Origin: B18-G4 sp032250805
GTDB lineage: Bacteria > Bacteroidota > Bacteroidia > Bacteroidales > B18-G4
Reading direction: 5' to 3'
Assembly (NCBI GenBank): GCA_032250805.1
Contig: JAVVEM010000051.1
Location: forward strand, 1-15,714
Length of the DNA: 15,714 bases
Within the stretch, counting starts at the first letter, position 1. Each line of letters opens with the position of its first letter. The notes beneath the pieces are model-generated. The model worked only from the letters and a program-made list of their open reading frames with translations, searched no databases and was not told the origin of the DNA. Of this stretch, positions 5,543 through 13,720 are shown one piece after another. The position numbers and the translations under genes are program-made.

Positions 5543-7797
5543 TAGTTTTTTGATTCCTTTTGGTTTTTGTAAAGCGGCATGGTGACCACAATCCTGGTAT
5601 ATCTGCCTTCGCGTGAACTGGCTTTGATCTCGCCCTTCATTTCTTTTACGATGCCATAAATGATCGACAAGCCAAGTCCTGTACCCATTTCTTCCTGCTT
5701 TGTGGTGAAGAAGGGGTCGAAAATGTTTCCAATGATATTATCGGGTATTCCCGTTCCATTGTCGTGAATGATCAGGCCGCAATTTTTACGGTTCGCAAAT
5801 GTCGTGAGCCTGATGGTTTTTTTATAGGATTTTGGCTCTGACTTTTCCTTTTCCAGTACTGCATACCTTGCATTCGAAAGCAGGTTCAGCACCACCTGTT
5901 CCAGCTTGTACTTATTTCCGAGTGTAAGGTCATTTCTGCTGGAGTATTTCACATCGAGATCGATTTCTTTGTTTTCAAATTGTCTGGATATCAACGATAA
6001 AGCATTATAAACAACTTCGCTTATGGATATGGGTTCGAGAATGGCATTTTGCTGGTCCCTGGAAAATATTCTTACGTGTTCAATAATGTTCCTGATGCGC
6101 TCAATATCGCGGAAGATGGAATCCATTTTCCGTTTGGTATATTCTTCTGTTATCTCGCCCGACTGTAATTTGATCTGCAGGTTGTCGAGTCCCATACTGA
6201 TGCTTCCCAGTGGCTGGTTGATCTCGTGGGCAATGCCGGCAGCCAGCTCACCGAGTGATTCGAGCTTCGATTTCTGAATGAGCATTTCCTGCTGCTTCCG
6301 GATCTTTTCCAATTCTTCCTGTACACGCTGCTCAAGGTTGCGGTTCAGCTTTTTTAGTTCTTCGTCGGTTTTTTTTCTTCCCGAAATATCTGATACAAAA
6401 GTTAAAACAGCAGTTTCTCCCTCCCAGGTGATTACCGTCGATTTGATCTCAAACCATCTGAGCCTGGCTTTTTTGTCGATGAATTTAATGTCGTAACGGT
6501 CGGGCACATCTTCGCCCCGCAACCGTTTCATATGGTTTTCCATGATCAGGTCGCGGTAATCCATATGCATAAAATCGCTGAAAGGCTTGCCAATGATCTC
6601 TTTTGGCATATAGCCGGTCATCTCATAGATCTTTGGGTTGATAAAGCGTACGATACCGTCGACCGTAAGCAGGATGCCGTCGTTGGCATTTTCAAACACC
6701 TGACGATATTTTTCTTCACTTTCGCGAAGCAGTTCTTCGATCTTTTTCCGGTCGCTGATCTCCTTGATCAGGTCTTTGGTTCTCTCCTGAATACGGCTTT
6801 CGAGCTCGGTATTGAATTTGAGCAATTCCACTTCAACGCGCTTGCGATGGATGGCAGCACCAATAATATCGGCTGCGGTGCCAAGGGCGCTTAACTCTGC
6901 ATCGGTCCATTCTCTTGGTGCGCAGCATTCGTCAAGGCCGATGAAACCCCACCACGAATTATTTACAAAAATGGGCATGATCACGATAGAGAGCAATCCC
7001 AGTTTTTCCAGAAGCGTTTTCTCGGAACGGGGAAATTCGTCGATATTGCCATAAATCGATTTGCCCTGCCTGAGGATCTTTGCCCAACGCGAAAACCCGT
7101 CATTGTAATATATCTCTTTAAGTGTCCGGCCATCAATATCATCATCGATTTCCGGTGCAGCCCAATCAAACAGCAAGCTGGTATACACTTGTTTTTTATG
7201 GTCTTCAAAATTTTCAAAGATGTAAACCCTGCTCACCTTTGTTGCTTCGCCCAGGCGTTTCAATACATCGGCAATGCTTTGTGTTGTGTAATTATACTTA
7301 AAGAAGAGTTCCGAAGCATAGTTCACCGCTTTCAGGATCGCATCGCTTTGCTGCAGGGCAGTTTCTGCTTCGCGCCTCCTTAGTAACTGTTCTTCCATGC
7401 TCTTTTCAAATATGATCTCCTTGCCAAGCATGCGAACCTGGTTTTCGAACTCTTCGTGATCGATGGGTTTGATCAGATAACCACGAACCCTGTGTTTGAT
7501 CGCTTCAAGGAAATTCTCCCTGCCCTCGTGTGCAGTGGTGATCAAAATCCGGGTGTCTTTATTCCTTTTCCTGATCTCTCCGATCATCTCCAGGCCATCC
7601 ATCTCGGGCATGTTCAGGTCGGTGATAACAAGGTCGGGTTTTTCTTTATTGAATATCTTTAGTCCTGCTTTGCCGTTTTCAGCAAGCCTGACTTCCTCAG
7701 CAATAGTTTTAAGCAGGGTAGTATACTCTTTTCTTATCGAAGATTTATCTTCAACATAAAGTACAGATATGGGCAGTTTTTTAGCTTTGCGTGTCAT
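5542..7797 (-). CDS. Sensor histidine kinase with N-terminal receiver (REC-GAF-PAS-HisKA-HATPase)
   Basis: A 751-residue kinase with no signal peptide or membrane segment, so probably cytoplasmic. N-terminal receiver (about 8-130) with phosphoacceptor D60 in VITDLNMPEMDG; GAF-like sensor (about 150-320); coiled coil; PAS domain (about 358-475, IFINPKIYEMTGY-like core and SDISGRKK exit); second coiled coil; HisKA with H524 in GIAHEINQPLG; HATPase with N-box N638/N642, D679 of DNGTGIP and GTGLGL at 705-710. The intact H, N and G boxes suggest an active kinase. H524 is expected to phosphorylate D56 of the coupled NtrC-type regulator; the fused receiver may receive phosphate from another kinase or tune activity. 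The ligand of GAF/PAS is unknown. An AGGAGG (7815-7820) lies 17 nt before the ATG, unusually far; an in-frame ATA at 7809 would be at normal distance but is less likely. Confidence 0.92.
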   Translation of the reverse strand: MTRKAKKLPISVLYVEDKSSIRKEYTTLLKTIAEEVRLAENGKAGLKIFNKEKPDLVITDLNMPEMDGLEMIGEIRKRNKDTRILITTAHEGRENFLEAIKHRVRGYLIKPIDHEEFENQVRMLGKEIIFEKSMEEQLLRRREAETALQQSDAILKAVNYASELFFKYNYTTQSIADVLKRLGEATKVSRVYIFENFEDHKKQVYTSLLFDWAAPEIDDDIDGRTLKEIYYNDGFSRWAKILRQGKSIYGNIDEFPRSEKTLLEKLGLLSIVIMPIFVNNSWWGFIGLDECCAPREWTDAELSALGTAADIIGAAIHRKRVEVELLKFNTELESRIQERTKDLIKEISDRKKIEELLRESEEKYRQVFENANDGILLTVDGIVRFINPKIYEMTGYMPKEIIGKPFSDFMHMDYRDLIMENHMKRLRGEDVPDRYDIKFIDKKARLRWFEIKSTVITWEGETAVLTFVSDISGRKKTDEELKKLNRNLEQRVQEELEKIRKQQEMLIQKSKLESLGELAAGIAHEINQPLGSISMGLDNLQIKLQSGEITEEYTKRKMDSIFRDIERIRNIIEHVRIFSRDQQNAILEPISISEVVYNALSLISRQFENKEIDLDVKYSSRNDLTLGNKYKLEQVVLNLLSNARYAVLEKEKSEPKSYKKTIRLTTFANRKNCGLIIHDNGTGIPDNIIGNIFDPFFTTKQEEMGTGLGLSIIYGIVKEMKGEIKASSREGRYTRIVVTMPLYKNQKESKN

Positions 7798-7878
7798 GGG
7801 TGCCGATATTGTTGCCTCCTTTGAATAATATAGCTAAATTATAAAATATATGATCAACCATGGCTGAAATATAATGAA

Positions 7879-7912
7879 CAAAAGCAAGCAGTCCACGTTA
7901 TAAAGTTACAAA
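7879..7912 (-). promoter_or_regulatory. Possible promoter of the kinase-regulator operon
   Basis: Reading leftward, TTTG (7912-7909) and TGCTTTTG (7886-7879, one mismatch to TAnnTTTG) are separated by 22 bp. This would give a leader of about 75 nt. It lies in the divergent gap shared with pdxH. Confidence 0.35.
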
Positions 7913-7927
7913 TAAGTTATCTGGTAT

Positions 7928-8572
7928 ATGTCCGCTAATTTTTTAAAGCACTTCAGAAGGGAATATCTTTCGTCCGAAATGAACGAATCAGATATGCTGG
8001 AAGATCCTTTCCGGCAATTTATGGAATGGCTTGAAGATGCGACGCGTTCAGGTATTGATGATCCCAACGCCATGGCTCTGGCTACTGTCGATCGCGCGGG
8101 ACAGCCCTCGGTGCGCATGGTCTTGCTGAAAGATGCCCGTGAGGAGGGATTTGTTTTCTATACGAATTATGAGAGCCGGAAAGGGCAGGAGTTGGAGCAG
8201 AACCCCAATGCAGCAATTATGTTTTTTTGGCCGGGCCTCGACCGTCAGATACGCATCGAAGGAAAAATTGAACGGACTTCAGCTGATGAATCCGACGAAT
8301 TCTTTGATTCCAGGCCACTAAACAGCCGTATTTCTGCGGTTATTTCTCCGCAAAGCAAAGTTATTCCAGGCAGGGATTTTCTCGAAGAGAAGTTCAATCA
8401 TTATGGGAAACCTATTGACGATCAAAACCTTAAACGCCCCGATCACTGGGGTGGATTTATCCTTAAGCCTCACAGGTATGAATTCTGGCAGGGAAGAGAG
8501 AGCAGGCTGAACGACAGGATACAATATATAAAAGTTGAGGATGAGTGGAGCACCAGCCGGTTGGCACCCTAG
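7928..8572 (+). CDS. pdxH: Pyridoxamine/pyridoxine 5'-phosphate oxidase
   Basis: FMN-dependent enzyme that oxidises pyridoxamine or pyridoxine 5'-phosphate to pyridoxal 5'-phosphate with O2, releasing peroxide; a cytoplasmic homodimer. Its 214 residues are close to the usual 218. Family features seen: LRREY-like N-terminus (FRREYLSSEM), FMN-binding RMVLLKDAREEGFVFYTNYESRKG, the RQIRIEGKIE strand, SPQSKVI, and the C-terminal WQGRESRLNDRIQY...TSRLAP signature. A single gene on the plus strand between two minus-strand blocks, convergent with the TonB-dependent receptor gene 49 bp away. No clear TAnnTTTG promoter is visible in the 130-bp gap upstream. The need for oxygen suggests some aerobic capacity. 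Confidence 0.95.
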   Translation: MSANFLKHFRREYLSSEMNESDMLEDPFRQFMEWLEDATRSGIDDPNAMALATVDRAGQPSVRMVLLKDAREEGFVFYTNYESRKGQELEQNPNAAIMFFWPGLDRQIRIEGKIERTSADESDEFFDSRPLNSRISAVISPQSKVIPGRDFLEEKFNHYGKPIDDQNLKRPDHWGGFILKPHRYEFWQGRESRLNDRIQYIKVEDEWSTSRLAP

Positions 8573-8621
8573 CAAATTTCTGAACAAACAAAAGTTGTGC
8601 TGAAACTGTGCTTCAGGCAGG

Positions 8622-11516
8622 CTACCAGATAGAATAGCTGAAGCTTAGTTTAAAGTGGATGCCCGGATTTAATCTGGTGAAGTAGCGGTCGGCGGCCTCG
8701 AACGACTGAAAAACCGACTCTTCGTTCTGGTTAAGAATATTTTCAACTTTCAGGCCCACCTGCATCCGGCTGTCGGTTCCAAATTTCTTGTTCGAATTAA
8801 AGTTCAGACTATGAAACGGCTTTGAATAGATGTCGGGACGGTCGACGATGCCTGCATAAAGCAGTGTAGGTCCCTGCACGTTATAGTAAATCCCTGCTTC
8901 GAAATTTTCCCAGAAGCCATTTTCGCCTCCATTATAGGCAATACCACTGTTCACAATATAGGGCGCCTGACCCGACATTTCCCTGTATTCATCGATCGTT
9001 TGGCCTGCACGTGCATTTTCCACCCGCGATTCGTACTCGGTGTTGCTTAGCTTGATTCGTGATTCGGCATATGTGAAGTTGAACAGAACATTAAATCCAT
9101 TCAATGCAGGTGTGATGGTTTCCAGATTAAACCGGAATTCTGCTTCGCCTCCGATCACTTCACCATCGCCAACATTGCGTGGCTGGAAAGCACCTGTGAG
9201 TGTAGCAAACTGAACCATTTCTATGGGATCGTCGAATTTCTTGTAAAAGCCACTCAACGAAAACATTTGTCCGCCTGCGGCATACAACTCCCATCGCAGG
9301 TCGAAGTTATGGATGCCGGTACTGCTGAGATCGCCATTCCAATATTCTACCCCTGCAATATCATTGGCATCTCTGAAAAGCCCGCCGATAAAAGTACGCC
9401 CTGTAATGGGGTCATAGATCTCGGCATACGACATTTCCTTGAATGAAGGCCGTGCAATGGTTTGTGAATAGGATGCTCTCAGGTTCTGCACATTTGTTAA
9501 ACTGTAAATCAGGTTAACGGCCGGGAACAGGTTCATCTGATCGAGAACAATTTCATTATCAAGAACATTTTTTCCAAGCTGATCCTGCCCTGTATACCGC
9601 TGGATATAATTTTCGAGCCGTACCCCCAGGGTAGCTTTCAGCTTCGTGAAAAAGCTGAGTTCTGTTGATACATATGCAGCGGCAGTGCTCACAGTGGAAT
9701 TAAACTGGTTTGGATTGTTGGGTATGAAGGGCGCTTCGTATGTAGTCCCTTTTCCCGGGTTTCCGCCCACAGGCCAAAGGTTTTCGGTATAGAATAACTC
9801 ATCGGGATTGCCGGTAAGGGTCAAATTGCGAATATTGAGGGCAAAATTCCTGATGGCATAATCGCGCTCTTTATAAGTGTATGCGCCGCCAAACTTAAGC
9901 CTTGCATCATCACCCATCAGATCGAATTTCTTTGTTGTATGCAATACCGTACCTATGTTGACCTCCTCCAGCTTACGCCATATTCTTTCAGGAAAACCTA
10001 CCTCCGTGCCAATTGAATAGCTCCCATCGCGGTCTTCATAGCGGGTAAAGCGGATATCAGGATCTTCAATTCTTGAATATGTCGGCGATACCTTCCATTC
10101 AAAGTCCCATCTTCTTGCAGGAAAGCTGTGACTGCCATTCATGATAAGGTTGCTTAGCGAACGCTGGCTATATTCAAGATTATGCTGAATACCATAAAAA
10201 ACCGCACCCTGGTCGGAGTTTTTATAGTCGAAGATCCCTGCCTTGCTTTCACCATTCTGAAGGTGCAGCACGCTGAGGCTGTACTTCGAATTCATGGTTT
10301 TTAGTGCGAATCCGGCCAGCCCGCTCAGGAGCACATCATTTACAGCGTAATCGCCAAGCTGGAATTCACGGACATTCATTTCATAAATACCGGGGTCGCC
10401 AGGCAGGCCATAGCGGCCAAATTCGGCATCTTTATAATACTCAGTGTTGTTTTTGTAAGAAAATGCGAAGTTATAGCCGAGGGTGACTTTGTCCTTTGGC
10501 AACTGATCGCCTATGGAGAAGCCGAAATCAAAATCCATATAACTCTGCTGTTTTATAGCAGCCATTGATGGATTGAAACTGTTGAGAATTTCTTTATAGC
10601 GCGATGCTTTCTCACCGTTGGGATTCCCTACCACTTCCGAGAAGAGGGGGATGTTTGATGTAGCGGGGATCTTCCTTGTGCCATCATCAAATCCAAGCCA
10701 ATCGGTTTTTCCACCATTATATGTGAGATAATCATTGTTGAAATGCATCGCAGGATTATATCCCATGCCCAGCGATACCTTTGATGTTTTTTCTTCCGGG
10801 AAATCCTTGGTTGTAATATCGATCACCCCACCGGTGAAGTCGGCAGGGAGGTCGGCGGTGAATGATTTGTGAACAATGATATTGTCGATAATATTTGTTG
10901 GAAAGATGTCCATTTGTATGGTATTCCGGTCGGGGTCGAGACCGGGAATATCAACTCCGTTCAGGATTGTTTTTGTATAACGGTCGCCAAGTCCCCTCAC
11001 ATAAACATATTTTCCGCCATCTACCGATACCCCTGTAACGCGTTTCATCGATGAGGCAGCATCAGAGTCGCCGATCTTCCTAAGATTCCCGGCAGATATC
11101 CCGTCGAGCAGGTTTGCCGATTTCTTTTTGATGGTAAACAAAGCTGTTTCTGTATTTCTGACAGCTTTGGCAGTTACAACAACTTCGGCAAGCTCAAATG
11201 AAACTTCCTTAAGGGCAATGTCGTCGAGAAGTTGCACACTTTCTGGTTTTACCTCAACATCCTTTATTACCAGCGACTCGTATGAGATATATGAAATATT
11301 CAGGTCGTAGGTTCCTGCTGCAATACTCAGGTTAAACTTTCCGTCAAGATCGGTGGTTGTTCCGCTTGTGGTTCCTTCAACATAGATTGAAACACCCGGA
11401 AGTGTTTCACCATTAACTGCGTCGAAAACGGAACCCCTGATGAAACCATTTTGGGCAATCAGGGATGAACTGAAAAACGGGAAGACCAGTAAGATGAAAA
11501 TGATAAATGCGCGCAT
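8622..11516 (-). CDS. TonB-dependent outer-membrane receptor with CarboxypepD_reg-like N-terminal domain
   Basis: A 964-residue outer-membrane transporter. Signal peptide at 1-21 (hydrophobic FIIFILLVFPFF, probable cleavage A21|Q22); CarboxypepD_reg-like beta-sandwich (about 25-95, IRGSVFDAVNGETLPGVSIYV); TonB-box-like ELAEVVVTA; plug domain (about 120-240) with YVRGLGDRYTKTILNGVDIPG; then a long beta-barrel ending FKLSFSYSIW, with the terminal aromatic residue expected for barrel insertion. It imports a ligand across the outer membrane using TonB-ExbBD energy. It is not in a SusC/SusD pair: the upstream neighbour, 110 bp away, is a beta-helix-like lipoprotein, and the two were probably transcribed together from the lipoprotein promoter. 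Substrate is unknown; the Pho-like promoter suggests phosphate or a phosphorus compound. Length and domains are complete. Confidence 0.93.
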   Translation of the reverse strand: MRAFIIFILLVFPFFSSSLIAQNGFIRGSVFDAVNGETLPGVSIYVEGTTSGTTTDLDGKFNLSIAAGTYDLNISYISYESLVIKDVEVKPESVQLLDDIALKEVSFELAEVVVTAKAVRNTETALFTIKKKSANLLDGISAGNLRKIGDSDAASSMKRVTGVSVDGGKYVYVRGLGDRYTKTILNGVDIPGLDPDRNTIQMDIFPTNIIDNIIVHKSFTADLPADFTGGVIDITTKDFPEEKTSKVSLGMGYNPAMHFNNDYLTYNGGKTDWLGFDDGTRKIPATSNIPLFSEVVGNPNGEKASRYKEILNSFNPSMAAIKQQSYMDFDFGFSIGDQLPKDKVTLGYNFAFSYKNNTEYYKDAEFGRYGLPGDPGIYEMNVREFQLGDYAVNDVLLSGLAGFALKTMNSKYSLSVLHLQNGESKAGIFDYKNSDQGAVFYGIQHNLEYSQRSLSNLIMNGSHSFPARRWDFEWKVSPTYSRIEDPDIRFTRYEDRDGSYSIGTEVGFPERIWRKLEEVNIGTVLHTTKKFDLMGDDARLKFGGAYTYKERDYAIRNFALNIRNLTLTGNPDELFYTENLWPVGGNPGKGTTYEAPFIPNNPNQFNSTVSTAAAYVSTELSFFTKLKATLGVRLENYIQRYTGQDQLGKNVLDNEIVLDQMNLFPAVNLIYSLTNVQNLRASYSQTIARPSFKEMSYAEIYDPITGRTFIGGLFRDANDIAGVEYWNGDLSSTGIHNFDLRWELYAAGGQMFSLSGFYKKFDDPIEMVQFATLTGAFQPRNVGDGEVIGGEAEFRFNLETITPALNGFNVLFNFTYAESRIKLSNTEYESRVENARAGQTIDEYREMSGQAPYIVNSGIAYNGGENGFWENFEAGIYYNVQGPTLLYAGIVDRPDIYSKPFHSLNFNSNKKFGTDSRMQVGLKVENILNQNEESVFQSFEAADRYFTRLNPGIHFKLSFSYSIW

Positions 11517-11560
11517 TTTTATGAGATAAAGAAATTCAGTGTTATTTAAATAAACTACAA

Positions 11561-11583
11561 CAAAACCCGCAGGTCCCTGAGGG
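11561..11583 (-). terminator. Possible attenuating terminator between lipoprotein and receptor genes
   Basis: On the minus strand CCC-T-CAG pairs with CTG-C-GGG (one mismatch) around a GGAC loop, followed by TTTTGTTG. It is weaker than the rplT terminator. It could lower receptor expression relative to the lipoprotein or be fortuitous. Confidence 0.4.
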
Positions 11584-11626
11584 GCATCACGCGAGTTTTA
11601 TTGCAGATTGAAAAATTTATTGCCAA

Positions 11627-12805
11627 CTATTTAAAGTCATTCAGTGCACCTAATACGGCAGCCCACGACCAGCTTTGAAACTTCGAAACATCAGCGCCGA
11701 CAGTGTTATTGCCTGCAGCAACAGTTGTTACGAAAGCATCGGTTCCTTCTTTAAAGAAATCGCTTACACTAAAAGTGTCGGGGATTGTTGCCTGCAGGTT
11801 GGAGGCTGTCAGGCCTGCCGGGTTAAGATCGAAATCCTGTCCTTCAGCAATGCCAAAGAAATAGATCCCGGTCATTTCAACTATTGAATTATCATCAAGG
11901 TCGACAAGCCCATCGGCTCCGCCGGCATATACTGTTCCGTTTTTGATTGTGTGACCGGCTTCCATTGCCCCTTCAGGACCGTCGAGCTCAAAACATTCAT
12001 CGCCAGGGTTTATTACGATGAAGTTGTCGAGTGTGCCTGCCCACGACTGGTCGGTGTCGATGGCATCATCACCCGTATTCCACACCAGGGCATGTTTCAC
12101 ATTTACTGTGCCGCCGAACCATTCGATGCCATCGTCCTGGTTACTGACGATTTCAACATATTCGATGGTTGTTGCCGAACCAACACCGCCCAGCGTAAGT
12201 CCATTGATCTCGTTTCCTTCGCCAATGTTTGCTCCTCCATGGCGGATCGAGATATATTTTATCACACCAGAATTGTCACCAGGCAGGTCGCCACCATACA
12301 GGCCGTTTTGATCTGTTGGAGGAATGCCTTCAATCTGAACGGAGGGTGCATCAGCAGAAATGGGAGCATTTCCCAGGATAATTAAACCACCCCAGAGGCC
12401 GTTCAGGTCAGGGTCGAGGTTCGGGCTTGCCACTTCACCAGGCATGATCTCATCGGCAACAGAAGTGAAAATGATTGGTTGGCTGGCGGTGCCTTCAGCG
12501 ATAAGCGTTGCTCCGCGGGCAATGAGCAGGGCAGTGGCATTGGCGCCGGTTCCGGCTTCACCTTTAATGATAACCCCGGGCTCTATGGTAAGCGTTACAC
12601 CATTTACCACAGCAATCCGGGCCCCCAGAATGTATACCTTACCTGTTTCCCAGGTGGTATTTGTGGTGATGTTTTCGGTGATGGTTACTGCATCATTGTT
12701 CCCTCCGATTACAGGAGTATCATCCTCATCTTTGTTACATGAAGATAATGTGATCATAAGGGCAGCGATCAGGTAAGCTGCAAATTTTACGTTTTTTCTT
12801 TTCAT
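11627..12805 (-). CDS. Putative surface-exposed lipoprotein, repeat-rich beta-helix-like
   Basis: A 392-residue lipoprotein paired with the TonB-dependent receptor. N-terminal KRKNVK, a hydrophobic segment and the lipobox LSSC, with C23 the lipidated residue. The next residues, NKDEDD, fit the K-(D/E)2 lipoprotein export signal known to send Bacteroidota lipoproteins to the cell surface. The rest is predicted beta-rich and low in Lys/Arg, with Gly/Asn/Asp turns (GVTLTIEPGVIIKG, GLWGGLIILGNAPIS, IEYVEIVSNQDDGIEWFGG), suggesting a right-handed beta-helix. Acidic runs (NTGDDAIDTDQ, NPGDECFELDGPEG) could bind calcium. Homologues are common in the phylum as hypothetical proteins, sometimes mislabelled as multidrug transporter; I see no membrane transporter features. 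Likely an accessory ligand-binding partner of the receptor, by position and by its own Pho-like promoter. Confidence 0.85.
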   Translation of the reverse strand: MKRKNVKFAAYLIAALMITLSSCNKDEDDTPVIGGNNDAVTITENITTNTTWETGKVYILGARIAVVNGVTLTIEPGVIIKGEAGTGANATALLIARGATLIAEGTASQPIIFTSVADEIMPGEVASPNLDPDLNGLWGGLIILGNAPISADAPSVQIEGIPPTDQNGLYGGDLPGDNSGVIKYISIRHGGANIGEGNEINGLTLGGVGSATTIEYVEIVSNQDDGIEWFGGTVNVKHALVWNTGDDAIDTDQSWAGTLDNFIVINPGDECFELDGPEGAMEAGHTIKNGTVYAGGADGLVDLDDNSIVEMTGIYFFGIAEGQDFDLNPAGLTASNLQATIPDTFSVSDFFKEGTDAFVTTVAAGNNTVGADVSKFQSWSWAAVLGALNDFK

Positions 12806-12843
12806 CAGGAATTTTGTTTTTGAATTAGAATCAAGATTTGCTG

Positions 12844-12851
12844 CAAAGGAA
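12844..12851 (-). promoter_or_regulatory. -7 element of the lipoprotein-receptor promoter
   Basis: TTCCTTTG (12851 to 12844) has one mismatch to TAnnTTTG. No TTG is found 17-23 bp upstream; instead the 11-bp repeats end 16 bp away, as in an activator-dependent promoter. The leader would be about 35 nt. Confidence 0.6.
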
Positions 12852-12867
12852 TACCTTCTATCCTAAG

Positions 12868-12900
12868 TGAATTTTAAATTAATATTAATCTTATGTTAAG
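12868..12900 (-). promoter_or_regulatory. Pho-box-like operator: three 11-bp repeats
   Basis: Read on the minus strand: CTTAACATAAG (12900-12890), ATTAATATTAA (12889-12879), TTTAAAATTCA (12878-12868). Each unit has nTTAA at its start. The 11-bp period matches DNA sites of OmpR/PhoB regulators, and YTTAAC-type units resemble Pho boxes of cyanobacteria. The regulator gene lies immediately upstream. Confidence 0.65.
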
Positions 12901-12924
12901 AATTGGACGGAATGTATGAAAGGA

Positions 12925-12957
12925 CTTAACATAAAATTAATAATTGAATATAACGTG
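12925..12957 (+). promoter_or_regulatory. Inverted partner site of the Pho-box-like operator
   Basis: On the plus strand CTTAACATAAA (12925-12935) and ATTAATAATTG (12936-12946) repeat the operator in the opposite orientation, followed by a poorer third unit. Bases 12884-12900 and 12925-12941 form an inverted repeat with 16 of 17 matches and a 24-bp spacer. No -7 box follows at the expected place. Confidence 0.5.
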
Positions 12958-12980
12958 CACAAATACAATTACATAAATAC

Positions 12981-13670
12981 TTATGGTGTGTAATAGCTGT
13001 AGCCTATACCTTTGTATGTTCTGATGCTGCCGAGACCCACTTTTTCCCTGATCTTCCTGATATGCACATCGATGGTTCGGTCGCCAACAACAACATCGCC
13101 GCCCCATATTCTTTCCATGATTTCTTCGCGTGAAAATACCTTATTGGGTTTAGAGGTAAACATAATCAGTAATTCAAATTCTTTTTTAGGCAGGTATATT
13201 TCCTTGCCCTCTTTTAATATCACATATCTTTCCTTGTCGATGGTGAATTCCTTCAGGCTTATTATTTGGGGGTCGCTGCTATCTTCCGTTAACATGCGAC
13301 GCAATAAAGCTTTTACACGGGAAGAAAGCACTGAAGGACGAATGGGTTTTTTTATATAATCGTCGGCACCTGCTTCAAAACCGGCAAGTTGTGTATAATC
13401 TTCAGTCCTTGCGCTAAACATGGCGATAATGGTATTTTTTAATACCGTTATGTTCCTTAATGCCTGGCAGGTCTCAATGCCATCCATTGCAGGCATCATC
13501 ACATCAAGAATGATGAGTCCTGGCAATTGTTCTTCGGCAATTTTAATTGCATCAGGACCATTTGTGGCTGTAAGAACATTATATCCTGAGTTTTTCAGGT
13601 TATAGCTGAGGAATTCAAGGATATCCTGCTCATCATCAACTAAAAGTATTGTATTAGGATCTGGTGTCAT
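12981..13670 (-). CDS. OmpR/PhoB-family response regulator
   Basis: A 229-residue DNA-binding response regulator. Receiver (about 6-120) with D12/D13, phosphoacceptor D56 in LIILDVMMPAMDG and the KKP lysine; winged-helix Trans_reg_C domain (about 135-229) with PKKEFELL, VFSREEIMERIWG and the recognition region VVGDRTIDVHIRKIREKVG, ending GIGYSYY. The closest familiar group is PhoB/PhoP of Bacteroidota. The ATG at 13670 is used; a TTG four codons upstream (13682) is in frame but less likely. No histidine kinase lies next to it, so a partner such as PhoR would be encoded elsewhere. Three 11-bp repeats precede its own promoter, implying autoregulation, and the same operator precedes the lipoprotein gene 175 bp downstream. 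The gene symbol is withheld because the phosphate role is inferred. Confidence 0.92.
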   Translation of the reverse strand: MTPDPNTILLVDDEQDILEFLSYNLKNSGYNVLTATNGPDAIKIAEEQLPGLIILDVMMPAMDGIETCQALRNITVLKNTIIAMFSARTEDYTQLAGFEAGADDYIKKPIRPSVLSSRVKALLRRMLTEDSSDPQIISLKEFTIDKERYVILKEGKEIYLPKKEFELLIMFTSKPNKVFSREEIMERIWGGDVVVGDRTIDVHIRKIREKVGLGSIRTYKGIGYSYYTP

Positions 13671-13696
13671 CTTGCAAATCAAAATAATTTAAGTTG

Positions 13697-13704
13697 CAAA
13701 ATTC
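13697..13704 (-). promoter_or_regulatory. -7 element of the response-regulator promoter
   Basis: GAATTTTG (13704 to 13697) has one mismatch to TAnnTTTG and lies 26 bp before the ATG. Spacing to the operator repeats is 16 bp, identical to the lipoprotein promoter. Confidence 0.55.
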
Positions 13705-13720
13705 CAATACCATTCTTAAG

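Noticed and set aside
8561..8576. TGGCAC at the end of pdxH as a sigma-54 promoter
   Set aside because: The second half does not fit (CAAAT instead of TTGCA) and it points into a convergent gap with no gene to drive.
8600..8616. Hairpin CTGAA/TTCAG between convergent pdxH and the receptor gene
   Set aside because: Only 5 bp of stem and no T-tract on either strand; not a supported terminator.
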